A program made the translations under genes and the position numbers. The notes below the pieces were generated by a model, which did no database searches, had not been told where the DNA came from, and worked only from the letters and a program-made list of their open reading frames with translations. From Bacillus sp. PAMC26568 (lineage in GTDB: Bacteria; Bacillota; Bacilli; Bacillales; Bacillaceae), in NCBI RefSeq assembly GCF_014235785.1, contig NZ_CP060137.1, positions 3,410,001 through 3,474,000 on the forward strand: a DNA stretch of 64,000 nt. The letters are read 5' to 3'. This document shows, piece after piece, positions 25,351-35,503 of this stretch. How positions within the stretch are numbered: the first letter of the stretch is position 1; every line of letters begins with the position of its first letter.

Positions 25351-26400
25351 TTACTTTCCCTCCTTCATTTCAGGGAATTTGCGCTGGCGAAGCTTAACGG
25401 CTGCCGGCGGCTCAACTTTAGGTGCATCCGGATGAAGCAGCCATGTTGCAGCATAATGTGTATCAGACACCTTAAACATTGGAGGCTGCTCTTCTAAATC
25501 TATTTGCATTGCATATTCATTACGCGGTGCAAAAGCATCTCCTTTAGGCGGATGCAATAAGTTCGGAGGAGTTCCAGGTATCGCATAAAGTTCTTGATCA
25601 GTAGAGTCCAGACTTGGCATTGAACTGATCAGACCCCACGTATATGGATGCTGCGGATTGTAGAAAATTTCATCGACTGTCCCGATCTCGATAATTTTCC
25701 CTCCGTACATAACAGCTACCCGGTCGGCGACATTTGCTACTACGCCAAGATCATGTGTAATAAAGATGATTGATGTATCAATTTTCTTTTGCAAGTCTTT
25801 CATTAGCTCAAGAATCTGTGCTTGTATAGTCACATCAAGAGCTGTCGTTGGCTCATCAGCAATTAATACCTTTGGGTTGCATGCAAGGGCAATGGCAATT
25901 ACGACCCTCTGTCTCATCCCGCCTGAAAATTGATGTGGATATTGTTTAAATCGCAGTTCAGGTTTCGGAATACCAACAAGTCGAAGGAGATCAATTGCTC
26001 TTTCTTTCGCTTGCGCTTTACTCATATTTTGATGTTTAATGATCGGTTCCATAATTTGTTTTCCAACAATCATTGTCGGATTCAAGGAAGTCATTGGATC
26101 CTGGAAAATCATCGAAATATCTTTTCCTCGGATTTTCTGCATTTGTTTATCAGATAGTGTCGCAAGGTTCTTGCCATTAAAGAGAATCTCACCTTTTTTG
26201 ATTTCGGAGTTGCTCTCAGGCAATAATCTCATGATCGATTTGGTTGTTACAGATTTACCAGATCCTGATTCTCCTACAATTGCAAGAGTTTCCCCTTTTT
26301 TCAAATCAAAGTCCACACCTCTGATGGCTTGAACTTCACCTGCAAACGTGTGAAACGAAATGTGTAAGTCTTTAACTTCTAAAATTTTCTCCAACATCAT
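25351..26400 (-). CDS. oppD: Oligopeptide ABC transporter ATP-binding protein OppD
   Basis: The partner ATPase, 349 residues. Walker A GESGSGKSV, signature SGGMRQRVVIA, Walker B VLIADEPTTALD, and FITHDLGV are intact. In the C-terminal oligo_HPY domain the usual CPFAPRCPYA block reads DAFAPRNEYAMQ: the cysteines that bind an Fe-S cluster in some homologues are replaced, as also in B. subtilis OppD from memory. Two adjacent ATG codons (26400 and 26397) follow AGGTGA; the second has the better spacing. Confidence 0.96.
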   Translation of the reverse strand: MMLEKILEVKDLHISFHTFAGEVQAIRGVDFDLKKGETLAIVGESGSGKSVTTKSIMRLLPESNSEIKKGEILFNGKNLATLSDKQMQKIRGKDISMIFQDPMTSLNPTMIVGKQIMEPIIKHQNMSKAQAKERAIDLLRLVGIPKPELRFKQYPHQFSGGMRQRVVIAIALACNPKVLIADEPTTALDVTIQAQILELMKDLQKKIDTSIIFITHDLGVVANVADRVAVMYGGKIIEIGTVDEIFYNPQHPYTWGLISSMPSLDSTDQELYAIPGTPPNLLHPPKGDAFAPRNEYAMQIDLEEQPPMFKVSDTHYAATWLLHPDAPKVEPPAAVKLRQRKFPEMKEGK

Positions 26401-26415
26401 TCACCTGCCTTATTT

Positions 26416-27438
26416 CTAGTCTCTCATCTTAGGATCAAGCGCATCGCGCAATCCATCAGCAATCATATTGAATGCAACCATAATGACACTGATTACGATT
26501 GCCGGATAAATCATTTGATAAGGGAATGCTCTCATTGATTTAAACCCTTCATCAATTAACGTTCCTAGAGAAGCCAGAGGATCCTGTAATCCAAGACCGA
26601 TGAAGCTTAAGAACGCTTCGAAGAAAATAGCATTTGGAATGGTAAACATTGTATTTATAATAATAACTCCAACTAAATTTGGAATCAGATGTTTAAAAAT
26701 AATTTTACTGTGACTTGCTCCAAGAGTTCTCGATGCCAACACGAATTCCTGATTCTTAAGCTTAAGCACTTGTGCCCGAACGACCCTGGCCATACCAACC
26801 CAGCCGGTGATCGTTAATGCAACTGTAATCGAGATAATACCAGGTTTCAAAATTAAGATCATCAAGATAACGACAACCAGATTTGGTATACCCATTAAAA
26901 CCTCAATAATTCGCTGCATGACATTGTCGATGCGTCCGCCAAAATAACCGGATATTGCCCCGTATGCAACTCCAATGATCATATCAATGAAAGCCGCTAA
27001 AAACGCGATATACAGTGAAATTTGGGTGCCTTTCCAAATACGTGTAAATTGGTCACGGCCCAAATTATCCGTTCCTAACCAGTAATACTCTTTAATTTGT
27101 TTTTGTTCATAAACCTTTACTTCTTCTCCATTATTAAGGGTTCTTGTCCCATCAAAAGGCAGCCAGCTAATGTTTTCAAGACCTTGAATACGAGGAGGCA
27201 AATTAGCATGAGTTGCCTTTTGACGAGCTGAATCATAGCCACTTACAGCAGGTCCGATAAATGCTAATAGAGTTAGCAGAACAATCACAATTAAACTGAA
27301 AACGGCAGCCTTATTTTTTCTTACTCGAAGCCATGCATCCTGCCAATAATTGAGGCTCGGTTTATTTATTTCTTCACTCTTTGAAGAATCAATATTAGCG
27401 GGCTGGAATAATTCTTTGCTGATTTCTTTTTGTGACAT
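26416..27438 (-). CDS. oppC: Oligopeptide ABC transporter permease OppC
   Basis: A 340-residue inner-membrane permease with six predicted helices and a long cytoplasmic N-terminus (about residues 1-40). The BPD_transp_1 domain ends in the EAA loop ASRTLGASHSKIIFKHLIPN, which docks on the ATPases; an LGTDNLGRDQF segment precedes it as in other OppC/DppC proteins. The start codon overlaps the oppB stop by one base (TAATG), indicating coupled translation. Confidence 0.96.
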   Translation of the reverse strand: MSQKEISKELFQPANIDSSKSEEINKPSLNYWQDAWLRVRKNKAAVFSLIVIVLLTLLAFIGPAVSGYDSARQKATHANLPPRIQGLENISWLPFDGTRTLNNGEEVKVYEQKQIKEYYWLGTDNLGRDQFTRIWKGTQISLYIAFLAAFIDMIIGVAYGAISGYFGGRIDNVMQRIIEVLMGIPNLVVVILMILILKPGIISITVALTITGWVGMARVVRAQVLKLKNQEFVLASRTLGASHSKIIFKHLIPNLVGVIIINTMFTIPNAIFFEAFLSFIGLGLQDPLASLGTLIDEGFKSMRAFPYQMIYPAIVISVIMVAFNMIADGLRDALDPKMRD

Positions 27439-28364
27439 TATTTTTTACCTCCCGCTAAACGAATTCGTGGGTCTATGATGCCGTAGAGAATATCGACAAC
27501 AAGAATAATTAATACAAATAAGAAAGCAAATAAAAGTGTTGTCCCCATAATGACAGGGTAATCATTAACTGTAATCGATTTTACGAATTGTTCTCCAATT
27601 CCTGGAACCGAGAAAATCTTTTCGATTACGAGGGAACCAGTCATTAATCCGACTGCAAGCGGTCCTAAAACCGTTACAACTGGAATTAATGCATTTCGCA
27701 AAGCATGTTTAAATGCAATTTCAAAGTAGCTTGCACCTTTAGCTTTAGCAAGTGTAATATAGTCAGAATTTAAAACATCAATCATTTCTGTTCTCATAAA
27801 ACGTGCTGCAATTGCAATTGGGAACATAGCTAAAGCAATTGTAGGCAATATGCTGTATTCAGGGCCGCGCCAAAATGCAACAGGAAGCCATCCAAGTTTT
27901 ACACCGATGTAATATTGCATTAATCCAGCAAATACAAAAGAAGGGATCGATTTACCGATAACTGCAATAAATGTTGACCCATAATCAACCCATGTATTTT
28001 GACGAAGCGCTCCTAAAATACCAAGTAATATTCCGAATATAGTACCTACAAACATTGCCTGAAAACCGAGGATGGCCGATGGGGCGATACGAGCAGCAAG
28101 CAGCTCTGATACCGGAGTGTTGTCAAATTGGAAAGATACACCAAAATCACCTTTCACAAGATTTGTCATGTACGTGAAATACTGTACAGGTACAGGCTCA
28201 TCTAACCCATATTTCTCTTTCATGATCTCTATCTGTGCATCAGATAGCTTAGCACTATTAAATGGAGAACCGGGGATCATTTTCATAAGGAAAAAAGTAA
28301 AAGAAGCAATCAATATAAGTGTAATAAGCATATAAATCATACGTTGCCCTAAATATTTGACCAT
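27438..28364 (-). CDS. oppB: Oligopeptide ABC transporter permease OppB
   Basis: A 308-residue permease with six membrane helices, forming the channel with OppC. The N-terminal MKMIPGSPF (OppB signature) and EAA loop AKAKGASYFEIAFKHALRN are clear. AGGAGG lies 7 bases before the ATG. A terminator-like hairpin separates it from oppA, so oppB-F are probably expressed at a lower level than oppA. Confidence 0.96.
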   Translation of the reverse strand: MVKYLGQRMIYMLITLILIASFTFFLMKMIPGSPFNSAKLSDAQIEIMKEKYGLDEPVPVQYFTYMTNLVKGDFGVSFQFDNTPVSELLAARIAPSAILGFQAMFVGTIFGILLGILGALRQNTWVDYGSTFIAVIGKSIPSFVFAGLMQYYIGVKLGWLPVAFWRGPEYSILPTIALAMFPIAIAARFMRTEMIDVLNSDYITLAKAKGASYFEIAFKHALRNALIPVVTVLGPLAVGLMTGSLVIEKIFSVPGIGEQFVKSITVNDYPVIMGTTLLFAFLFVLIILVVDILYGIIDPRIRLAGGKK

Positions 28365-28433
28365 GTGTGCACCTCCTAGAACTATATGAAAAATTCAGAA
28401 TCATCTACATAATTCGACAATTCTTTAGCAGGT

Positions 28434-28470
28434 AAAAAGAGAGTATATCGCATATACTCTCTTTTTATTC
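28434..28470 (-). terminator. Attenuating terminator between oppA and oppB
   Basis: A 15-bp perfect inverted repeat (28434-28448 with 28452-28466), rich in A on one arm and T on the other, followed on the minus strand by further T-rich sequence after the stem. It fits partial termination that makes the binding protein more abundant than the membrane subunits. Confidence 0.85.
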
Positions 28471-28511
28471 TTTTTGATTCTAATCATTCGCATTGTAATT
28501 GTAAATAGTTA

Positions 28512-30209
28512 TTACTCAGCGTCTGTGATTTTAATCCACTTGTAGCTGTATTCAGGACCAACAAGGTGGTAAGTGAATCCTTCAACCTTTTTGTTGATTA
28601 AAAGGTTTGATGCACGTTGGTAAATTGGAGCAATACCAGCATCTTCTTCTAATACAACTTTCTCAGCTTCTTGTAAAGCTTCGAAACGTTTAGCAGGATC
28701 GTTAGCTAAAGTTGTTTGAGCGTCTTTTAATAATTTGTCATACTTTTCGTTAGAATATGCCATTCTGTTATTTCCGCCATCAGTTATCCATAGATCTGAG
28801 AAAGAAATTGGATCAAGGTAGTCAGGACCCCATCCAGCAGCCTGGATGTCATAATCCATTGTTTTGTCGCGATCTAAACGAACACTGAAAGGAACACTTT
28901 GTACATCAATTGTTAAACCTTCAAGGTTGTTTTGAAGCTGATCTTTCATGTAAGAATCGATTGTTTTAGAAGTTTCTGTGTCTCCGCCAAGGTAAACTAA
29001 TTTCACTTCTTTTTGGCCAATCTCTTCTAAGCCTTTTGCCCAAAGCTTTTTAGCTTCTTCTAGGTTGTACGTTAATAAATCTCCATTAGCCTTACGGAAA
29101 TCTTCACCAGTCTCTGGGTTTGTTACGAATTCTTTTGGTACAGCATAGTTTGCAGGAATTGATCCATTGTTTAAAATTTCATTCGTTAAATCTTCTTTAT
29201 TGAATGCCATTGCAATTGCTTTACGGATATTTACGTTAGCAAGAGCTTCGTTTTTCTGATTTAATTTAAGCCAGAAAATTGTAGGCTCTAACCATCTTAA
29301 TAAACGATCGTCACCATCATATTGAGCGATAACTGCCGGTGTTGAAAGTTTTGGAGTAACATCAGCTTCTCCAGCTTCAAATGCATTCGCTGCTGCCTGA
29401 GGATCTTTTGAAACATTGAACGTGATTTTCTCAAGGCTTACATTTTTTGCATCCCAGTATTCAGCATTTTTCTCTAAAGTCCACTCAGTATCAGCAGGTC
29501 CTTCCCAGCCATTGATTGCGAAAGGTCCATTGAACACTAAATTTTCTGATTTTTTACCGAAGTTTGCAGCTTGTTCTTCAACAAACTTTTGGTTTTGCGG
29601 ATAGAAAGTTGGGAAAGCCATTAATGATTTAAAGAAAGGAATTGGTTTTTCTAATGTAATAACCAATGTTTTTTCATCTTCAGCTTTGACACCTAATTCT
29701 TCTGGTTTCGCTTTTCCATTATATAATGCTTCAGCATTTTTAATTTTGCCCATCATCATATATGGACCATATGCAGATCCAGTATCAGGATTAAGAGCAC
29801 GCTGCCAAGCAAATACGAAGTCGTTAGCTGTAACAGGGTCACCGTTTGACCATTTAGCATCTTCTTTAATTTTAATTGTATATTCTGTGCCCTCTTCATT
29901 TGCTTCAGGCTCACCATCAGCCATTCCAGGAACTGGCTCTTGGTTTTCATCAATACGATATAATCCTTCATTTGTATTGTTCAATTGAGATAAGCTGATT
30001 GTATCTTCAGCTAACACTGAGTCCATTGATGGAATCTCAGATTGCTCAAGAACTTTAAGCTCCTGTGGTACATTTGTTTCTTCTTTGGAGTCTTTATCTT
30101 TGTCTCCTCCATCAGAAGAACCTTGGTTGCCTCCGCCGTAGCATGCTGATAAAAATACGCTGATTACAAGCGAAAGAACTAAAAGCAATGAAAATTTTGA
30201 CTTTTTCAT
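28512..30209 (-). CDS. oppA: Oligopeptide-binding lipoprotein OppA
   Basis: A 565-residue extracytoplasmic substrate-binding protein anchored by a lipid on Cys23. The signal peptide and lipobox LSAC are followed by a Gly/Ser/Asp/Lys linker. The SBP_bac_5 domain includes the family signature region ANDFVFAWQRALNPDTGS and the C-terminal EDAGIAPIYQR block. It is the first gene of the opp operon, with GGGAGG 7 bases before the ATG. In sporulating bacilli this receptor also captures pheromone-like Phr peptides; the ligand range here cannot be read from sequence. Confidence 0.97.
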   Translation of the reverse strand: MKKSKFSLLLVLSLVISVFLSACYGGGNQGSSDGGDKDKDSKEETNVPQELKVLEQSEIPSMDSVLAEDTISLSQLNNTNEGLYRIDENQEPVPGMADGEPEANEEGTEYTIKIKEDAKWSNGDPVTANDFVFAWQRALNPDTGSAYGPYMMMGKIKNAEALYNGKAKPEELGVKAEDEKTLVITLEKPIPFFKSLMAFPTFYPQNQKFVEEQAANFGKKSENLVFNGPFAINGWEGPADTEWTLEKNAEYWDAKNVSLEKITFNVSKDPQAAANAFEAGEADVTPKLSTPAVIAQYDGDDRLLRWLEPTIFWLKLNQKNEALANVNIRKAIAMAFNKEDLTNEILNNGSIPANYAVPKEFVTNPETGEDFRKANGDLLTYNLEEAKKLWAKGLEEIGQKEVKLVYLGGDTETSKTIDSYMKDQLQNNLEGLTIDVQSVPFSVRLDRDKTMDYDIQAAGWGPDYLDPISFSDLWITDGGNNRMAYSNEKYDKLLKDAQTTLANDPAKRFEALQEAEKVVLEEDAGIAPIYQRASNLLINKKVEGFTYHLVGPEYSYKWIKITDAE

Positions 30210-30627
30210 TAATAACCCTCCCTTTTATTTTTAAAAAATTCTTACAAACACTATTATACAAGCTTTCGAATTTTTGTACATTCATTTTTTTAATAAAATT
30301 TACACAAATGCAATAAAATTAAGACTTTTATTGATGAAAAATAGTTCTTTATACCTATATTTTCTGACAATATTAGTCCCGGTTTTTCGAATTTATTACA
30401 TAGAAAATACCATTCCTATAGTCTTTGTAAAGATTTTAAATTGTGTGTAAAATAGAAAATGTATACAGTATGCACTAATAGTTAATAAACTATTTTGCGG
30501 GCATAATTAAAAGATTCTGATTAGTTAAAATTTTCTTAAAATAGTTTCCTTCGTATTTACGAAGACAAAATTACTATTTGACTTTCTCCATTTCTGATAT
30601 GATTAATTTTAAAAAAGAGGTTAATTT
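30210..30627. other. Divergent intergenic region oppA / DUF3899 gene
   Basis: This 418-base AT-rich gap contains no gene that I can support. A candidate oppA promoter lies at 30253-30280. A plus-strand promoter for the DUF3899 gene is expected near 30575-30605 but no clean hexamer pair was found. Confidence 0.6.
30253..30280 (-). promoter_or_regulatory. Candidate oppA promoter
   Basis: On the minus strand TGTACA, a 16-base spacer and a perfect TATAAT lie about 45 bases upstream of the oppA start. The -35 is only a 4 of 6 match. Confidence 0.45.
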
Positions 30628-30987
30628 ATGAAGCTAAAATTGTTTACTACTGTTTTTACTGGTTCATTTGTTCTGGTCTTGCTGCTGTCTCTCCTATTCT
30701 ATAGAGAGATCACGATCCTTCACTATATAAACATTTCTTTCTATATATCAGGTGTGCTTCTTGCTGTTTGTTTGTTTTTATTAGTATCTCAGGGCGGCTT
30801 TTTTGATGGAATTACCCAGGGATTCAGGAGAACCTTTCAGTCTAAGGGCAAGGACCTTGATAAAGAGGAAGTTGAAGAGATGAAGCTTTTTTCTGAGCTG
30901 CTGAGTATTGAATATATGCCGTTCCTTTTGGCAGGCCTTCTCCTCGCCGCAACTATGCTCGGAAGCTTATTTGTTTATTATTTATAA
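30628..30987 (+). CDS. DUF3899 membrane protein
   Basis: A 119-residue protein with about three membrane helices (residues about 5-23, 32-52 and 97-118) and a charged cytoplasmic loop (GKDLDKEEVEEMK). I recognise it as the DUF3899 type that commonly neighbours trpS in Bacillus genomes; no biochemical function is known to me. AAAAGAGG lies about 7 bases upstream of the ATG. It is followed by the trpS T-box leader. Confidence 0.8.
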   Translation: MKLKLFTTVFTGSFVLVLLLSLLFYREITILHYINISFYISGVLLAVCLFLLVSQGGFFDGITQGFRRTFQSKGKDLDKEEVEEMKLFSELLSIEYMPFLLAGLLLAATMLGSLFVYYL

Positions 30988-31039
30988 ATCAAGTTGCTTA
31001 TCTGCTTATAAGCTTTTATAATGTAAAAAAATACTTATT

Positions 31040-31273
31040 TGAGAAGCGATGATAAAGAGTAGTACATGATGGATTCATTTTAAGAGAGCCTGCTGCTGCT
31101 GGGATGCGGGTAATGAACATGATGGAATGGACTTTTGAGCAGCTGACTGAACACTAGTAGGATCAGCCGTTTTGTCTTGCGTTATAAGACTTTAAGAGAT
31201 TTCTTTTAGAAATAATTAGGGTGGCACCGCGGTCCATTCGTCCCTGTACAGCAGGGGACGAATGGGCTTTTTT
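31040..31273 (+). promoter_or_regulatory. Trp-specific T-box leader of trpS
   Basis: The T-box sequence AGGGTGGCACCGCGG is at 31218-31232, upstream of a terminator. Stem I elements precede it (AGTAGTAC, AGAGAGCC...), and the likely specifier is the UGG codon at 31128-31130 in GAATGGAC, consistent with a tryptophanyl-tRNA synthetase target. Uncharged tRNA-Trp would stabilise the antiterminator and switch trpS on. Confidence 0.93.
31234..31273 (+). terminator. T-box-controlled terminator
   Basis: CCATTCGTCCC and GGGGACGAATGG form the stem, followed by GCTTTTTTG. The left arm adjoins the T-box sequence, which can instead pair to form the antiterminator. Confidence 0.93.
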
Positions 31274-31284
31274 GTATTTTATAG

Positions 31285-31342
31285 GCTCTTTTCTAAAACA
31301 TTCAATTAATAAAGCGATAAGTATTTTATTAGAAAAGAGCAC
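31285..31342. repeat. Inverted-repeat element between T-box terminator and trpS
   Basis: Arms GCTCTTTTCTAA (31285-31296) and TTAGAAAAGAGC (31329-31340) are perfect complements separated by 32 bases. The right arm region TTTTATTAGAAAAGAGCAC (31324-31342) recurs inverted at 5945-5963 upstream of prpE, and with few changes at 59636-59656 upstream of yitU. Confidence 0.75.
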
Positions 31343-31379
31343 GATTTTCAAATGACAACCATTTTATTAGTAGGAGTGA

Positions 31380-32375
<996 letters not shown>

Positions 32376-32428
32376 CATCACGATCAGAGGCACGTATGTC
32401 AGCGCCATAACCTATAGCTAAAACACAA

Positions 32429-32460
32429 AAAAGAGCATCGGCATATCGACGCTCTTTTAT
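32429..32460 (+). terminator. Terminator of trpS
   Basis: AAAAGAGC and GCTCTTTT with inner TCG/CGA pairing, followed by AT-rich sequence; about 55 bases past the stop. It could also serve yjbA on the opposite strand. Confidence 0.8.
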
Positions 32461-32530
32461 ATTTGTTCAAAACCTACCCCTTTTTGACTCATTAAATATT
32501 GAAGCAGGTTCCTTTATGATAGTGCTTGTC

Positions 32531-33277
32531 CTAATTCACTTTAGATTCATGCTCCATTTCCCAAAGTTTTTCGAAAAATGGCTGTCCTTTAATCAAGTTC
32601 TCGCATAAAGTCATATGTTTCTGACTCCAGCCGCTTAGTGTTTCTTCGTATAGCTTTCTCCATACATCCTCAAAGCCCAAATCTTGTATCGTTACATACA
32701 TGGTCGGATTCCACTCAGTATACCAGTACTTAACCTCAGCCGCATTTTTTGTTGATTGAAGCTGATCAAGAGCCATAAACAGCAGCTGCTTTAACTGACG
32801 TTCTTTTCTTGTTAACCCGCTCATATGTAATGGATTTGGGGAAAGGATATGAAATTCCTTTTCCAACTCTTCCACTTCAAACAAATATTCTTCTGATTCA
32901 ACATCTTTAATCATTTCATAAACGAGCTGTTCCTGACGGGGAATTAACCTGCTTTTACGAACTGGAATGCTGTAGCCGATCGTATCAACAGCCAAGATCC
33001 CTTCTCCATCTGTTACGACAAAACAATAATCAAGCTGGATGCGCTCATGATTTTTGCGAATATACGCTTTTTGAAAGGCATCTTTTAATAATCCCTGCGG
33101 CAATTCAGACAAATCATTTTCAATATAATGGAATAATACCGAGTTTACTTTAAATAGAGGAACCTGGTCTAAGAGTTCGACACTGTCATCTTTTCTCCAT
33201 TCATGAAAATGACACACATTGTACCCGTTCTCTTCGCCTTCAAACCAGTTCACCCATACATCATGAAGAAACAACAT
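32531..33277 (-). CDS. yjbA: UPF0736 protein YjbA
   Basis: A 248-residue soluble protein beginning [20 protein letters not shown], which I recognise as the UPF0736/YjbA family. No catalytic motif or membrane segment is apparent; the sequence is acidic, with several Trp and Tyr. GAGGGG is well placed before ATG. It lies between appC and trpS exactly as in B. subtilis. Function unknown. Confidence 0.87.
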   Translation of the reverse strand: MLFLHDVWVNWFEGEENGYNVCHFHEWRKDDSVELLDQVPLFKVNSVLFHYIENDLSELPQGLLKDAFQKAYIRKNHERIQLDYCFVVTDGEGILAVDTIGYSIPVRKSRLIPRQEQLVYEMIKDVESEEYLFEVEELEKEFHILSPNPLHMSGLTRKERQLKQLLFMALDQLQSTKNAAEVKYWYTEWNPTMYVTIQDLGFEDVWRKLYEETLSGWSQKHMTLCENLIKGQPFFEKLWEMEHESKVN

Positions 33278-33466
33278 TTACTACCCCTCACTTCCGATGC
33301 TTTTGTCTTTCAGTATAGGCAGTGAGAAGAAAATATATTCCATTCCGAACAGATTATGGATGATTTCTTTTAAAAAGTTTTTTCACATTAATCGTTTTTT
33401 GATTATCGTTAATATCGTACATCTTCAAAAAAAAGCCAAGAATATAATTCTCGACTAAGCATTTTC

Positions 33467-34384
33467 TTACTCATTCACCTTTGGATCAAGTGCATCCCGC
33501 AGACCGTCCCCTACAAAGTTAAAAGCAAGGACAGTGAAGAGAATCAATAATCCCGGTAATAAAGGATACCATGGGGAAGTTAAGAGAATTGTAAAGTTCT
33601 GTGCATCCTGAAGCATATTTCCCCAGCTTGGAACTGGCGGCTGTATGCCTAATCCTAAATAACTTAACGTTGATTCAGCCAAGATAACAGTTCCTACCGA
33701 TAACGTCGCCGAAACGATAATAGGACCAAATGCATTTGGCAAAATATGCGAAAAAATAATGGTAAAGCTTTTCGTGCCAATGGTTTTTGATGCTAAAACA
33801 AACTCGCGTGTACGAAGAGATAAAAACTCTCCACGCACTAAACGGGCTGTTGTTGTCCATCCCAAAACCGCAAAGATAATAATTAGCTTATCGACACCAG
33901 GCTTAAAAATTGTGATAAGTGTGATGAGTAAGAACAACTGAGGAATTGAGAGAATAATATCAACAAAACGCATTAAGATTGCATCAATAATTCCCCCAAA
34001 GTATCCTGCAATGGCTCCAACAACCGTTCCAATAGTAATCGAACCAATAACAGACGCAAACCCTACAAGCAAGGATACTTGAGCACCATATAACAAGCGT
34101 GTTAGCATATCACGTCCAAAACGGTCTGTACCGAGAATGTTCTCACCGCCAGGAGGCACTAATTTTTTTAATAAATCCTGACTTTCTGGAGAATATGGAG
34201 CAATGACTGGTGCAAATATTGCAGCGGAAATAATGATAAAAAGGAAAATCGCTCCCATCACTGCCAGTTTGTTCTTTATAAATTTCCTGAAAAAGATTTT
34301 CGTTAATGTATCAGGGTTTGCTTTAATATTTCCATGGACCGCCAGCTGACCAGAAGTTTCAGGTGTTAGATTTGTTTGTGACAT
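33467..34384 (-). CDS. appC: Oligopeptide ABC transporter permease AppC
   Basis: A 305-residue permease of the second peptide importer. Six helices follow a 35-residue cytoplasmic N-terminus; [17 protein letters not shown] and the EAA loop [20 protein letters not shown] identify the OppC/DppC type. GGGGGAG lies close before the ATG. It is the last gene of the appDFABC operon. In B. subtilis App can substitute for Opp in peptide uptake. Confidence 0.95.
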   Translation of the reverse strand: MSQTNLTPETSGQLAVHGNIKANPDTLTKIFFRKFIKNKLAVMGAIFLFIIISAAIFAPVIAPYSPESQDLLKKLVPPGGENILGTDRFGRDMLTRLLYGAQVSLLVGFASVIGSITIGTVVGAIAGYFGGIIDAILMRFVDIILSIPQLFLLITLITIFKPGVDKLIIIFAVLGWTTTARLVRGEFLSLRTREFVLASKTIGTKSFTIIFSHILPNAFGPIIVSATLSVGTVILAESTLSYLGLGIQPPVPSWGNMLQDAQNFTILLTSPWYPLLPGLLILFTVLAFNFVGDGLRDALDPKVNE

Positions 34385-34398
34385 ACCGCTCCCCCTTC

Positions 34399-35349
34399 CT
34401 AATACTCAATTCTCGGATCAAAAATGGCATATAGAATGTCAGAAATTAAATTGCCGACAACTACAAAGACAGCTGATATGACGGTTAAAGCCATAATGAC
34501 CGGATAATCACGCTGGAAGGCTGAATCAAAAAACAGCAAACCGATTCCAGGCCATGAAAAAATTTTCTCAACAACGACCGCTCCTCCAATAAATGAAGGG
34601 ATCATTAAACCGAAGATTGTAATGATTGGAATTAATCCATTGCGTACACCATGCTTGATGATGACTTTGGATTCCTTGAACCCTTTCGCCCGTGCCGTTC
34701 TCATATAATCCTGTTTCAGCACGTCAAACATACTGGATCTGGAATATCTCGTTAAACCTGCCATATCAGCTGAAGCCAATACAAACGCAGGCAGGATAAG
34801 ATGATGGATTCTGTCCCATAAACTGAATTCCGCATTCAAGGTGGAGGTCCCTCCTGTCGGGAACCAGTTAAGATGTACAGCAAATACCATAATTAAAATC
34901 AGACCGAGAAAAAAGTTCGGAGTAGCCAGTCCTAAAAAGGAAGTAACCGAAACTGTGTAATCAACTTTTGTGTAAGGTCTTGCTGCAGAAATGATTCCAA
35001 ACGGGATGGCAATCAATAGAGCTAACACAGTAGAAACAACCATTAACAGCAATGTGTTTGGCAAACGGTTCATAATCATTTCACTTACAGGTACGCCTTT
35101 TCGGATTAGGGATGTTCCGAAATCCCCCTGTGCCATATTGCCAAGCCATTTAAAATACTGAATATGTACAGGATCATTCAGTCCATATCTCTCCATAAAT
35201 TTCGCTTTATCACTTGGGCTTATCGATGGGTCCATCAGCAGGCTTGTCGGATCACCAGGCGCCAAACGAATGATTGCAAAGGATATAATGGTGATGCCTA
35301 ATAATAAGGGAATAGCCATTAATGTACGGCGGACGATATAAGTTAACAC
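34399..35349 (-). CDS. appB: Oligopeptide ABC transporter permease AppB
   Basis: A 316-residue OppB/DppB-type permease with six helices and [12 protein letters not shown] near the N-terminus. The EAA loop reads [19 protein letters not shown]. The start is GTG, with AAGGGGAG about 8 bases upstream. It follows appA across a gap containing a perfect palindromic terminator and is followed by appC after 14 bases. Confidence 0.95.
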   Translation of the reverse strand: MLTYIVRRTLMAIPLLLGITIISFAIIRLAPGDPTSLLMDPSISPSDKAKFMERYGLNDPVHIQYFKWLGNMAQGDFGTSLIRKGVPVSEMIMNRLPNTLLLMVVSTVLALLIAIPFGIISAARPYTKVDYTVSVTSFLGLATPNFFLGLILIMVFAVHLNWFPTGGTSTLNAEFSLWDRIHHLILPAFVLASADMAGLTRYSRSSMFDVLKQDYMRTARAKGFKESKVIIKHGVRNGLIPIITIFGLMIPSFIGGAVVVEKIFSWPGIGLLFFDSAFQRDYPVIMALTVISAVFVVVGNLISDILYAIFDPRIEY

Positions 35350-35435
35350 AGCTAGTTCTCCCCTTCCCTTCTCAATTTTCTATAAATAAAAACATGTCCA
35401 CTTTTTTCATAGACTCGTTCAATATTCAATGTCAT

Positions 35436-35467
35436 AAAAACGAGGGAAGGGAATATTCCCTTCCCTC
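35436..35467 (-). terminator. Attenuating terminator between appA and appB
   Basis: A 26-bp perfect palindrome at 35442-35467 (left half GAGGGAAGGGAAT), followed on the minus strand by GTTTTTATG. The arrangement mirrors the hairpin between oppA and oppB. Confidence 0.87.
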
Positions 35468-35503
35468 TGAAAACTCTTTGATGACCGTTTTATCACTCAG
35501 TGC

